In this document: in pieces, positions 11,332 to 21,783 of the stretch
Layout of the letters: every line of letters begins with the position of its first letter
Position numbering within the stretch: the first letter of the stretch is position 1
Assembly: GCA_963691815.1 (NCBI GenBank)
Contig: OY829657.1
Span: 30,230,366 to 30,294,365 of the forward strand
Reading direction: 5' to 3'
Source of the DNA: Echiichthys vipera
Taxonomy: Eukaryota > Chordata > Actinopteri > Perciformes > Trachinidae
DNA length: 64,000 bases
The notes under the pieces: model-generated
Told to the model about the DNA's origin: nothing
Seen by the model: only the letters and a program-made list of their open reading frames with translations
Database searches by the model: none
Made by a program: the position numbers and the translations under genes

Positions 11332-12247
11332 CAGGCTGTATTTGTCCAACATAAATGCAAAGGATGCAAAAACACCTTTACAGGTCATTAAGCGTTTTGA
11401 GGCCCTTATCTGACCATATGCGGAATGCAGGGTCGGTGCAGGAAGGGAGAAACGCATAGTTATTCAAAACTCTGGAAAGGATCAAAGCCCTTTGCAAGCC
11501 GTACTGCTTCCTGAACTGGATCCAAATTTTAATGGTATTAACGACAACCGGATTAGATTCTTGAGTTCTTGTGGGCAATTATGGGAAGCTGTGAGCAAAT
11601 CGTAGAGTGAAGAGAGCAGGAGGAACATGTTATCTCTGTATGAGTCCAGGCGTCTGCAACTTCACCGCAGAGTTTAGGGAGTTGAAGTATATGTTTTTTG
11701 ATATGGTCTGGTTTATTCTGCCAAATAAAGGTGTTAAATTGTTGGTCTAGATTAGTAAAAAAAACGATTTGTTCAGACAAATTGGGAGATGCTGATAAAG
11801 ATACAGAAACTGTCATAGGATGACCATCTTAATAAGATTAATCCGGCCTGCAAGGGACAGGGGGAGGCCCGCCCATCTAGACAAGTCCGACTTGCATTTA
11901 TCTTATAGCGGCTGGAAGTTCTTTTGAAGTATGTCCCTGAAAGAGCTGGTGATATACACCCCCAAATACTTGAACCCCTTGTCAGATGTTTTACAGGGAA
12001 ATATAGACTGTGGGAGTGATCTCGCCAAGTTGTTGACAAAACATAACTAACTGAATATTCAACTTGTACCCTGATAGGTGGCCATACTGATCCAGAATTG
12101 ATAAAACTGGGGGGAGGGAGGATGTGGGGTTTGAAATAAATAAGATGAGGTCGTCCCCATATAAGGAGAGTTTGTGGACTAGGCCAAGACGAGTCAAACT
12201 CCAAGGGATTAGGGGTTGTTGCCGTAATTGGGCTGCATTCGGAAGTA
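11332..12247 (-). pseudogene. Tx1-type L1 LINE, ORF2 reverse transcriptase remnant
   Basis: The minus frame at 12254-11991 includes LYGDDLILFISNP, the catalytic YGDD box of Tx1-L1 reverse transcriptase, followed by DQYGHLSGYKLNI. Frames 11816-11553 and 11578-11378 continue with FNTFIWQNKPDHIKK, the IKIWIQFRKQYG block and DPAFRIWSDKGL. The block ending FMLDKYSL at about 11344 continues after the RTE insertion as PNCHFFKYLQMRHLM (about 9400), confirming that the two halves were once one protein. Confidence 0.82.
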
Positions 12248-12641
12248 CACTCACTTTATTAGGTACACATGTCCAACTGCTAATGCTGCTGTTGGGTCCA
12301 GACGGGCTGGTCTGAGTATTTCAGAAGCTTCCACGCACAACCATCTCTAGGGTTTACAGAGAATGGTCAGAAAAAGAGAAAATATCCAGTGAGCGGCAGT
12401 TCTGTGGGAGCAAATGCCTTGTTGATGCCAGAGGTCAGAGGAGAATGGCCAGACTGGTTCAAGCTGATAGAAAGGCATTAGTAATTCAAATATCGACAGG
12501 TTACAACAGAGGAATGCAGGAGAGCATCTGTGAACACACAACACAATCTCTCAACTTTCTAGCAGATAGGTAAACACAGCAGAAGACCACACTGGAACTT
12601 TGTTAAGCACCATGTGTGCCCAATAAAGTGGCTGGTGAGTG
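12248..12641 (+). mobile_element. Internally deleted Tc1/mariner-type element
   Basis: The ends CACTCACTTTATTAGGTACA (12248-12267) and TAAAGTGGCTGGTGAGTG (12624-12641) are imperfect inverted repeats. The interior keeps part of the N-terminal DNA-binding region of a transposase (TTISRVYREWSEKEKISSER, then GQRRMARLVQADRKA). The catalytic DDE region is gone. It lies inside the older Tx1 LINE. A TA dinucleotide precedes the left end; the right flank reads aata, so the TA duplication has decayed. Confidence 0.75.
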
Positions 12642-13700
12642 AATATAGTGCAGTGTAAAAATCTGAAAAAGACTTGTTGAAAATCACTGGATCAGAAGTG
12701 TGGCTGCCGTCCGGTAGTTGAATTTTAGAGATCAGTCTAGAAGCAAAAAAAAAAAAAAAGAATCCTTTGTGTGGATTGTCACAGCTATCTATCAACTTAA
12801 AGTGTCATTAAGAGGCCGTGTTCCGAATGCAGTAGTAGCCGTTTCTTACATGGGGGTGGGGGGCAAAATGCCACTGCAGACATCATTAAACTATGTAAGA
12901 GCGATTTGAGTCGCAACAAAATCTTTTAACTTAATGTCCGACGGTAAGTGTGAACTAAACCACCTCCATGGTGAACGTGGAATTGTATCCCATGGAAAAC
13001 TGGTGTCAACTGTGGTAGGAGCCTGGTCAGAAGTTACTATTGGGTAATATTCACACGGATTCACACAGTCGAGAATGTTGTTATTGAGTAAACAAAATCA
13101 ATTCGAGAGAATGTGTGGTGTACAGGGGGAAAAAAGGAGAAAGCTTTACCATGGGGATTTCTAAATGCATATGTTTTTAGTGTGTGTGCTGATTTGGATA
13201 GTATAATCTGTGTGGGAGAAGATCCGTCAAGAGTCACATCCTGCAACAGATTGAAATCTACACCCATGATAATACAATGGCGTTTGGGATTTTTGCAAAT
13301 AGCCTTTAAAAAAACTGTTCATCGTCCCAGGTGGGTGCATAAACCGAAACTAAAACCACTTGTGTTCTGGAATGTGCCTGAAAATATGACATAGCGGTCG
13401 TCAGTATCTAGGATTACATTTGTCGGCTCAAACAGGAACCTCTTTGAATGATGATAGCTGCCCCTCTAACTCTATCCGTAAATTTGGAAAGGAATAAGTG
13501 ACTCAACCGTGCCTTCTTATACGTGGGCTGATTTGAGATGTGTTTCCTGCAGAAACATCACATCCCCCTTAAGGTGCTGTAACTGTGTCAGGACCTTACC
13601 GATTTTGATCGCACTGTTCATTCCCTTAGTTTTCCAGGAAATCAGACGCACTCCAGTACTTGTCTTTACAGCATTAGCAGGAATAGGAACAATAATAAGT
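12642..13700 (-). pseudogene. Tx1-type L1 LINE, ORF2 endonuclease and linker
   Basis: Reading on the minus strand from about 13690: an ISWKTKGMNSAIKIGKV start block, LKGDVMFLQETHL (the QETH endonuclease motif), a GVDFNLLQDVTLDGSS block near 13265 (GDFN-equivalent) and HHTFSRIDFVY near 13090. The linker follows at 12795-12642 (RLISKIQLPDGSHTSDP, FSDFYTALY). A poly-A/T run near 12746-12760 interrupts it. This is the 5' part of the LINE whose remainder is at 11332-12247 and 8560-9400. Confidence 0.8.
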
Positions 13701-14479
13701 TAGAATGACACTGCGTGACCGGACGTATTCTGTAGCAGTGGAGGAAGAGAGTGAGGGGAAGGTAAAACAGAACAAACAAAACAAAACTAACAAAAAACAA
13801 TTAATAATAATATTTAACAATAATAATAATAATAAAAGGCGGGAAAAAATAAATAAAAAGGGAAATAAGGGCCAAAAAACACATAAAACAGAACAAAACA
13901 ACATAGGACAATGACATTGTGACCAATCTGAGGGTTACTCCCGTAGAAAAAACCTTGTGAGCGCTCCAGCTCGCAACTAACAGCTAAACTGAAACTTCTG
14001 GGGTCTGTGTTTGGCCCCTTAGGTCACCACAAGAAAGGAGAAAAAATAATAAAATGCAAAGATATATATTCCAGAGCCAACTGTGTGAAGTGTGCTCTGG
14101 GGCGCAAGTGCAAACTTCACGCAAAGACGCCTTAGGGCAGGCAGGCCATGAGGATATTTTTCTACATCAGTTAAGATGAATAGAATGCCTGTATGAAACC
14201 CACCATCCGCACTGGGTTAGAATGCACATGCTGTCTCGATATACAGTAGGTCACCTCTGTACATCAATCGATGATAAGTATCAGGCTTCAGTAAAGCCCT
14301 TTGACCAAACAGTTAACAAAAATACTTCAGATAACCCTGTGGCGGTGGGCGATAAAAACTAGAAATAAAATAAAATAAAGCTGTGAAGAAAATATATAAT
14401 AACAAACTGAGTCAGTCTTGGTTGGCTAAAGCACAGCTATGCAGTTAGTACCACATCATCTCACGGCTATACATATAAC
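13701..14479. other. A-rich then unassigned DNA
   Basis: 13760-13905 is A-rich with an AAT microsatellite near 13816-13838. 13905-14479 has no recognisable coding content; it might include the 5' UTR or ORF1 region of the minus-strand Tx1 LINE, but no motif proves this. Confidence 0.35.
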
Positions 14480-15346
14480 CCGACAGTGGCTCATCTGTGA
14501 AATCAACAACCCTCCGCGGTCATCAGGTCTCGTCCGTGTGGGTGGATGTTATGAAAGCTTTCGCTTCCCTATTTTTAACCTCTCTCTTTCTACTTTTTTA
14601 CTCTTCTTGTAAAGAGATTGTGTATTTTATATATATCCTATGGATATTTCTAACTCTAAAATGCAACCAAGAGGCAGTTTTCTCAATTACTCAAGAGGGG
14701 AACTGCTGGCTCTGCGCACAAAGGGACGAGCTGGGATATGACACCCCGTCCCAGCGGTGCTGACAAGAGGACCCAGGGGCTTCAAGGCTGGGGCAAAGCT
14801 AAAGGCCGAGCTAGCGGAGAATTGGAGGTGCTACAAGCCGTCGATTCCCTCCGTAATAATGGGGAATGTGAACTTGCTGCAGAACAAGATTTACGAGCTG
14901 TCCACGCTGAAGAACCAGCGAAACAGACCAATGGTGGAGAATTTGAGGCGCTACAAGCCATCGATTCCCTCCGTAATCATGGGGAATCTGAACTCGCTGC
15001 CGAACAAGATTGTCGAGCTGTTCGCGCAGAACTATCAGCGGATCTACCATGAGAGCAGCTAGTTCATCTTTACGGAGACATGGCTAAACCACGCTGTGAG
15101 AACCGACAGAGACAAAAAAGCGAGCAGAAAAGGAAAGGTTGGTGACTCATCATGTATGTGAACAACCAATGGTGTAACCCAGGACATATCTCAGTAAAAA
15201 AAGTCTCATGTTGCCAGGACCTCAAGCTGCTGGCTGTTAGCCTACGGCCATATCATTTACCGAGAAAGTTCAGTCAAATGATCACCGTCTGTGTTTAAAT
15301 CCCTCCCAGAGCGGACGCAGCCACTGCCTATGAGAACATCCACTCA
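14480..15346 (+). pseudogene. Rex1/CR1-like LINE, 5' region (copy a)
   Basis: The frame around 14685-15060 encodes YSRGELLALRTKGRAG, then PSIPSVIMGNVN-x4-NK. The same layout occurs in Rex1 copy d (TRDQLIALCEL, then PAVPAIVMGNVRSLGNK). Further on are the FTETWL motif near 15075, NNQWCNPGHISVKK near 15160 and LRPYHLPRKFS near 15240, all endonuclease landmarks of this family, in frames broken by stops. The reading frame resumes at 15961 after the nested Harbinger-type element. The hydrophobic frame 14497-14763 overlaps the 5' UTR and is not a separate gene. Confidence 0.75.
14817..15056 (+). repeat. 120-bp tandem duplication inside Rex1 copy a
   Basis: Two adjacent 120-bp units begin GAGAATTGGAGG (14817) and GAGAATTTGAGG (14937). 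They both encode the PSIPSVIMGN block and differ at a modest number of sites. The duplication repeats the end of the N-terminal region just before the endonuclease domain. Confidence 0.85.
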
Positions 15347-15957
15347 GGGCGCACTCAAACTGTCCATCTGTACCGTGCCCTGTGCTTTAGGGTACTTGTC
15401 CCCCCCTCCCTCTTTCCCCCCGCAGGCCAGGCCCGTTTGTACTCACACTACCTGGGCCTCGAGCAAACACTTCTTGCCTGCCTATACGTCATCACGCCAT
15501 AACACGTCACACGCAGTGAATGACATCATCACGGTGCATCGCCTTGTTTACAAATCTTTCCATAAACCTCAGAGTTTTGGGCGTCTTGTCCAACTTTTTT
15601 CGAATATTTTCATCCAACCAAATCTGCATACAATCCATATCCGCATCACACAACGTGAACCTTTCGCCCTTGTTCTAAATGTCCGCGCATGGTCCGTCCT
15701 TCTTTTTTCTATGTCCGAACAGGCGCACATAAAATGACGTCAGAACCGCCGTAGGCCTCATGCTCATTCTCGTACACATGTGCACGCTAGTGCTCGTACA
15801 TGTGCTCTACAAAAGCCCACCTCTACCAAACGGTCCGTGGCCGGCAAGCGTGCCGCACCTAGGCACGGTACGGTTGCACTCAAACTGGTCAAACGAACTA
15901 GACTTTAGCCGTGAAACGTGCTTGGGCACGGTACGGATGGACAGTGTGAGTGCGCCC
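15347..15957. mobile_element. PIF/Harbinger-type MITE nested in Rex1
   Basis: The terminal inverted repeats start GGGCGCACTCAAACTGTCCA on the left and, as reverse complement, GGGCGCACTCACACTGTCCA on the right, extending into a TACCGTGCCC block. TCA trinucleotides flank both sides (15344-15346 and 15958-15960). Removing the element plus one TCA restores the Rex1 frame (NIHS followed by VTARLQ). No transposase is visible in 611 bp. Confidence 0.85.
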
Positions 15958-16080
15958 TCAGTCACTGCAAGGCTGCAGACACAGCATCCTGAGGCATTTA
16001 TGATCACCTCTGGGGACTTTAATCATTCAACTTTGGAATCTACTTTGGCTGTCAGCCAGATGTTGGTGTGGAGGATGCCA
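15958..16080 (+). pseudogene. Rex1/CR1-like LINE copy a, continuation
   Basis: After the nested element the frame resumes with ARLQTQHPEAFMITSGDFNH, the endonuclease core around the catalytic GDFNH. It loses similarity near 16080. The reverse transcriptase part is absent here. Confidence 0.8.
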
Positions 16081-17302
16081 TCCTCTTCATTCTACCTTAC
16101 GGAACTGGTGACCCTGGCTGTCCAGATCAGGCACCCTAACATTGGGGGAAAAGTAAATTTTAGGGACCCACATTAAAATTGCTCCCGCTGCCCATGGACC
16201 TCCCGTGTCCCTGGGACCCGGGGGGGGGGGGGGGGCCGCAGCGGCCCTCCTAAGTTGGGGTGATTTTTGCAGTACCGCCGTTTTTCCGCCAGTGGCACTG
16301 GCACATGTAACGCCCTACCAATCGTGCTGCCATTGGGCCAAAAATTGGCCCGGGCCGGTCCAGCGCTCATACGTTTGAATGCAGCGGAGCATGCCGCGAT
16401 TTGGACCCCGCTATGCATGCTGCCATAGGGCCCCCGTTGAAACATGTGGCCATTGGGCATCTTTAGAAAGTGTTGGCTTTGGGCCCATTCATTATACATG
16501 GGGTCATAATTTATATTATTATTATTATTACAACTTTGAACTGACTGTCTGTTCCAACGTATTGGCGGAGGGCCATTGGTGGCCCAATGGCAGCATGTCC
16601 CAATTTCAGCCTTGGATCTCAGTGCGCTTGGGAGATCCCTCTTGCCCGGCCCTCTTGTGACACCCTAATGTTAAATCATAGCTAGAGTGGGAGGGGGTCA
16701 CCGCAGGGTCTGTATTGGGCCTAGGAGACTGAAAATTTGGAATACTCACATTTTGCCCCACGGTCATCAAGTGTGCCAAATTTGGAACAATTCAAAGTAG
16801 GTCGAATTTTTGACTCGATTTAAACATTCTGAGGCTGAATCTCAATTTTGGGTCAAAATCAAAGGTCGTCCAATCTGCTCCAAATTTTTAGGGCTGAACG
16901 CTGACCGAGGGGGGATGCTGCCCCCCGAGTATCAGAGCCCTAGCCCATCTGGAGATATAGCCTGGCCCCTTTCCCACACTCTAAATGTTACAGCGTGCCT
17001 GGGTATGACACGGGGCCTATCTCCCAAGTGCCAAGTACCCAAGAGCTGGCATTGATATCATTGGGTCCCTTGGGCTTCTGGAGAGTGCCCTATCAATTTC
17101 AGACTTATAACCCAACGCCATAGTGGTGTACTAGCAGTTCAGCCATAAGGCATTGGGTTATAAGTCTGAAATGAACAGTGCACACTCCTGTCATCACAGG
17201 GACAAACATATGGTGGGTGCCGGCTCTGTACTCGGTGAGCTGTATTGAAACGTTTGGAGGAGGTGTGGGGTTGAGATATGTTGTTGACTGGGCCTTTGGG
17301 AG
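16081..17302. other. Unclassified non-coding repetitive region
   Basis: No protein motif is seen. The sequence is rich in variants of GCCATTGGGC and CAATTTCAG-ACTTAT phrases. It includes an 18-G run at about 16219-16236 and a small ATT microsatellite near 16512-16528. The repeated 8-mer CACCCTAA at about 16131 and 16661 could bracket an insertion of roughly 520 bp, but matching inverted ends were not found. It resembles the undescribed-looking interspersed repeats common in fish; I cannot name a family. Confidence 0.35.
17096..17172. repeat. Fold-back inverted repeat, 24-bp arms
   Basis: Arms ATTTCAGACTTATAACCCAA-CGCC (17096-17119) and its near-perfect reverse complement (17149-17172) are separated by a 29-bp loop, giving a stable predicted hairpin. 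Confidence 0.85.
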
Positions 17303-17360
17303 TATACCCTGTTAATTTCAGCCTTATGGACTATACCCTGTTAAGTTCAGCCTTATGGAC
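17303..17360. repeat. 29-bp tandem repeat, 2 units
   Basis: TATACCCTGTTAATTTCAGC-type units at 17303-17331 and 17332-17360 differ at one base. A related phrase occurs at about 17085-17107. Confidence 0.85.
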
Positions 17361-17362
17361 CA

Positions 17363-17617
17363 ATGATATCACCAAAAGAAACTCTCTACAAGGGTCATCC
17401 AGTACATTTCTACCCAGACCTGGCACCGGGAGTCCACCAAAGACAGAAAGAATTTGATGGTGTCAGACAAAAGCTGCGCAATATGGGAATAAGGCACGGC
17501 ATCCTGGTTCCTGCTCGACTCGTGATTACATTTAAGGGCAGCACACAAACTTTTAAAACACCCACCGAAGCAGAGGCTTTCGTCAGGCAAATCCAAGAGG
17601 AAAATGGTAATGAATGA
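17363..17617 (+). pseudogene. Tx1-L1 ORF1 C-terminal domain
   Basis: The 84-aa frame has the pattern of the L1 ORF1p C-terminal RNA-binding domain: LYKGHPVHFYPDLAPGVHQR, then FDGVRQKLRNMGIRHGILVP-ARL and TFKTPTEAEAFVRQIQ. The upstream coiled coil and RRM are absent, so the copy is 5'-truncated. The ATG at 17363 is internal to the original ORF, not a true start. Confidence 0.78.
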
Positions 17618-18306
17618 ACATTTAGCCTTGAAAAGTTTGTAGCTTTCAAGGCTTATGTCATTATTATACTACTATGGTCCGGGTTAGTATGGGTGACTAA
17701 GTGCACATCTCTAATTTTCCGATTATCAATATCTAGGCAAGGTAAAATCAAGCCTTAAGTTTTCAGTTCTAAAGGGGAGGGAGGAGGGAGAAAGAAATGC
17801 ATTTTGCATTTTTGTTCTGTTCTGTTCTTTTTTCTCTCCTTATCTTCTAATCATAAGAAAATGCACACTTATAATTTAAATGAGCCCTTGGAGAAGTTAG
17901 CACTTTACCAGATACTTGAAAAGTATACTCCAGAGACTCTGTGATGGGATATTTGCTATACTTCACTGACCCTTTTTGTTGTGCTTTAGGTTTCTCTTTG
18001 TCATAATTTGTGGAGGGAGGATATCTATGTTTTGTTTTTTAGTTTTTTTCTGTAGAAGCAACTATTAAGTAGCACTGCTTGATCACTCCTCACCAAGTGT
18101 GGTGTGGTCTTCGACGTTGCAGAAGTGTACATTTGGGAGAGGGGGTAAGCTCGGTTCTAGAGCAACAGGATTTGTGTGGTTTGTTCATGGGAAAATGTTG
18201 ATATGTTTCATCAGGTTTGTTTTGGATGACTTTTCTTCGCTTGTTTTTTTGTTTTTTTGCATCTGGAGGCAGAATTTGCACTTTATCCCTCAGGTACCAA
18301 CAGTGA

Positions 18307-19620
18307 TGACACATTTAGTAATGACTAAAGAATCTGAGATTAAATTTACTTCATGGAATTGCAGAGGCTTACAAAGTTATAGAAAGCTAAAACAGGTAAT
18401 GGGGAGGTTGAAAAGCATTAATTCTCAAATAATTTTTCTTCAGGTAACCCATCTCTCTATTAATGAAGACATTAGATTAAAAAGGAGGTGGCAAGGTAAG
18501 GTTTTGTCGGCACCTTTTAATACCCAGGCAAGAGGGGTTGTGACTCTCATTCACAAATCCATTCCTTTCTCATTCACAAATCCATTCCTTTGAAAATCAC
18601 CAACGTGATTGCTGATAAAGCAGGCAGGTACCTCATAGTTCAGGGTGTGCTTTTATCAGAATCTCTAAATTTGGTCAACATATATGTGCCAAATCAGGAT
18701 GACCCTGAATTCTTTAACAACCTATTTCTTAATTTGTCAGCCCTTCCAGGTCAATACATAATAGCAGGAGATTTTAACAGTACCCTTAACCCCAATAAGG
18801 ACAGGTCATCAAAGGTGGACAATTCCCATAACAAAAGTAGAGAAATTCTACACTTATTTATTGAGTCACTAAATTTATGTGATGTATGGAGAGACAGAAA
18901 CCCTGACGTACCAGTTTATTCTTGTTTTTCTAACACTCATAAGTCGTACTCCAGAATTGATTACTTTTTAGTCTATCTTTTTAGTGATATTTATGATATT
19001 CCTCAAGCATTTTTTTAAATACCTCCAGCTCAGAAGCTTTATAGGTTCTAATCAAAAGCAAGTCATCAGCATTCCTACTCTATCCTTATTAGAGAAAGTT
19101 TTAATTAAGAACCCTTTTGATAGGGGAATCATATCAGAAGTGTACAATTTGTTGTTGACTTACTCACGGGAATCCACAGAATCTAAGTTCAAAGCATGGA
19201 AAAATGATTTACAGGGCGAACTGACAATTGAAGAATGGTACAAGGCATGTAGGAGGGCTCAAACTCAAACTGTGTGTCGTACAATTCAGGAGATACTATC
19301 AATCCATTTAGTAGCAGATCCTAGATTCTTTATTCTTGGCATTTATCCAAAGGGACATAAAATAAAATGTAGAGAACAGATATTTATAGACTTGTGTCTT
19401 TTACATGCCAAAAGATCAATAGCTTAAACATGGAAAAGTTCCCATAGACCAAACATTGGACAGTGGCTCAAGGAAATGTCAAGATGTTTACCTTTGGAAA
19501 AAATCACATACACAATTAAAGATAAGCAAGAACAGTTTCAACATATCTGGGGCCCATTTATAGAGAAAAATACTTTTCTAGTATGTTGGACACAGCTAGG
19601 GGAGATTAAACACTACCTCT
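18307..19620 (+). pseudogene. Tx1-L1 ORF2: endonuclease fused to C-terminal region
   Basis: The endonuclease runs from about 18307 to 18978: KFTSWNCRGLQSYRKLKQ, IIFLQVTHLS (QETH site changed to QVTH), IIAGDFNSTLNPNKDRS and SYSRIDYFLV, with one frame break near 18590. Directly after DYFLV (about 18978) the sequence is YLFSDIYDIPQAFFKYLQLRSF, which belongs to the C-terminal region that normally follows the reverse transcriptase. The C-terminal zinc-knuckle area (ADPRFFILGIYP, then RPNIGQWLKEMSRCLPLEKI) continues to about 19620. The junction removes the whole reverse transcriptase domain. Confidence 0.82.
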
Positions 19621-20024
19621 GCAACTAAACAATTTCTTTATTGATATTTACAAAACACTTAATGGTACTCTTTGTGGGTCCTCAGGAGCTGCCTTCAAGA
19701 TGAAATTGTATTTTTTTTGTATACTTTGTTTGTTTTTTACTGTTGATGTTTAATCAAACAGACTGTATCTTAACCTTTTTATTTTTATATTTACAAACCT
19801 AAGTTTACAAAGATACATCTTCATTTATCTTGAATACTTAATATGTACGTTTGAGCCATCATTCTCAAATATTTGTTTGCATACTTATTTCTTGGAAACA
19901 AGGGACTCTCGTGGTCGCATACATTAATATTGTTCCTGCTATGTTTGATATGGCTGAAAACTTAATAAACAGATTGTAAATAAATGGTTTGATGCACAGT
20001 CGGGGAAAAAAAAAAAAAGAAGGG

Positions 20025-20344
20025 CATCACATGACCCCTTTGGCGGCAAATTCAAATAAAAAGCGTCTTATGGCCACACGTTTTAGCGCCGGACCAATGG
20101 CAGCTCCTAGCCAGTGTACGGAAGACCCTGGCCCTATGGCAAGACTTGTTTTTGTGTTGTCACGCGAGGGCCACCCGGTGGATCTTGTCTGCAGGCACAA
20201 GCCAGGTCCCGGTGCCAAGACGGTCAGACAGGCCATTGGGACCAAAATGCACCAGGGCATGTACAGTGCCGCCGTACAGGTTCAATGGCAACACGTTTGT
20301 ATAGGCAAAAGTGTCCAAAAACCATACACTTCGGGAAGTGGCAC
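20025..20344. other. Unassigned GC-richer segment
   Basis: No recognisable coding content. Its wording (ACCAATGGCAG, GGCCATTGGGACC, GCCGCCGTACAGG) recalls the unclassified region at 16081-17302, but no convincing alignment was made by eye. Confidence 0.3.
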
Positions 20345-20907
20345 AGCAAGGATTCTCTTCTTGGTCTTCTCCAGTGCCTTTAATACCATCCAACCCCTAT
20401 ACTTCAGGACAAGCTGAACAGGATGGGAGTGGACCCCCATCAGGTGAACTGGGTCAGAGACTACCTCACTAACAGGCCACAGCTGAAGGACACCATGTCG
20501 GACACCTCAGACTTCTGTTACAATTCGGAGTCACATACAGAAGTACGCCGATGACACAGCCATCGTGGGATGTATCAGGGGTGACAGAGAACAGGAGTAT
20601 CGGAGTCTCTTTGGGGACTTTGCTCTCTGGTCAACACCTCCAAGATGAAGGAGCATTGATTTTAGGAGGTCCAGACCAAGACAGCGACCAGTCCTGCTAG
20701 AGGGAGCTGAGGTGGAGGCTGTGGATCCATACAAATACCTCGGGCTGTGGCTGGACAATAAACTGGACTGGACAACACACACCAGCCCCCTGTACAGGAA
20801 GATACAAAGCAGGTTGTATTTCCTGAGGAGACTGCGGTCCTTCAACATCTGCAGCAAATTGCTGTGGATGTTTTACCAGTCTGTGGTCACCAGTGTCCTC
20901 TTCTACA
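20345..20907 (+). pseudogene. Rex1/CR1-like LINE, reverse transcriptase fragment (copy b)
   Basis: Encodes FSSAFNTIQP (first catalytic Asp region), DPHQVNWVRDYLTNRPQ, IQKYADDTAIVGCIRGD (catalytic YADD at about 20552) and a thumb block at 20712-20907 with YKYLGLWLDNKLDWT and SRLYFLRRLRSFNIC. Between NRPQ and the YADD block part of the palm is deleted, and frames are broken. The right side stops in a GT microsatellite. Confidence 0.85.
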
Positions 20908-20908
20908 C

Positions 20909-20945
<37 letters not shown>

Positions 20946-20996
20946 TTTGTGTGTGTGTGTGTGCACGCTTGTGTGTGTGCGTGTGTGTGTGTCAAA
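20908..20996. repeat. (GT)n microsatellite
   Basis: GT-rich run with interruptions (GGTGTTTG, GCACGCTT) at about 20911-20992, directly abutting the Rex1 fragment. A shorter GT-rich stretch occurs at 21138-21175. Confidence 0.9.
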
Positions 20997-21469
20997 GATG
21001 AAGATGGTGCATATTTATCACTAAATTCTCTTCATGACTACAGGAACAAGCAGTAAACAAACTCATGTCAGACCTGCGGATGTCTGCAACAGCCTGCGCT
21101 TGTTTGTAAGAGCAAGTGCGTTAACAATCAAAGAGCGTGTGTGTGCGTGTGTGTATTTGTGTGTGTGTTTGTGTAGAACATGAAAGTGCACCTATGCGCC
21201 TGTATGATTAAGGCTGTGGTGCACCAATTCAAACACAGCTTACTGCACTTTGCTTGGAACAACATCAAATCAGTTGTTTATGAAAAAGCTTTTATCCTGC
21301 TGTAGCTCTGATTAAAGTGTCTGCCTATGAGAGTGTGTGTAGCATCCATGTGTTTTTTTATGCATCTTCACTGAGTGTTTGCTATTCTGCTCATGAACTC
21401 AAGGCCGAAGCAGCATGATAAAACATTGACTGCGACTTTATAACAAATGGCAGCCTGGAGATTTCTCAC
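20997..21469. other. Intronic DNA next to ADCK1 exon
   Basis: No repeat or coding signal is recognised apart from the GT-rich stretch. The splice donor of the exon at 21470-21619 reads GTGAGA on the minus strand at 21469-21464. Confidence 0.4.
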
Positions 21470-21619
21470 CTGATAAAGGCCATGATCGAGCAGGACGATC
21501 TCAGTCTTCTTGCTCTGAGGACACTTTCGGACCAACACGTTACCCGGATGCGGGTCACAGTGAACAAAGCCATGGATGAAGATCATTTCACTGTATATTT
21601 TACCAAGGTTCTCTGAGAT
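21470..21619 (-). CDS. adck1: ADCK1, internal exon with catalytic and metal-binding motifs
   Basis: This 150-bp, phase-0 exon encodes 50 residues starting ISENLGKIYSEMIF. It contains the catalytic-loop motif FVHCDPHPGNVLV and the metal-binding motif LLDHGLYQ, the UbiB-family counterparts of the kinase HRD and DFG elements. The acceptor is a C-rich tract ending CACAG; the donor is CAG/GTGAGA. ADCK1 is an atypical UbiB/ABC1-family kinase located in mitochondria. The exon continues directly from the one at 30615-30731 (NVNE followed by ISENLGK, as in vertebrate ADCK1). No later exon is seen in the remaining 21.4 kb to the left. All catalytic residues I can check are intact. Confidence 0.95.
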
Positions 21620-21783
21620 CTGTGGGGGAGATGACATTAATGATTAACGATATTGGTTTATTGTTGTTATCATTATTAATTATTATGACTACCACAGGTC
21701 TAGACTACAAACATCATGTCACTGTCACCCTTGCAAGGCAAAGACATTCATGCAACACTGCAGTTCCAGTTCTTGTCCAGTAA

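Larger units (their letters stand above)
17363..20010 (+). mobile_element. Tx1-type L1 LINE with its reverse transcriptase deleted
   Basis: The element contains an ORF1 C-terminal domain, an ORF2 endonuclease and an ORF2 C-terminal region, then a 3' UTR ending in AATAAACAGATTGTAAATAAA and a poly-A-like run at 20006-20018. The reverse transcriptase is missing between them. The 5' edge abuts the 29-bp repeat. About 690 bp without coding content separate ORF1 from ORF2. Confidence 0.8.

Noticed and set aside
13674..13914. Leu/Phe-rich and Lys/Asn-rich ORFs
   Set aside because: Translation of an A-rich/T-rich tract with AAT repeats.
1..21469. Search by eye for downstream ADCK1 exons
   Set aside because: No block matching the region after LLDHGLYQ was seen; they probably lie beyond the left edge.
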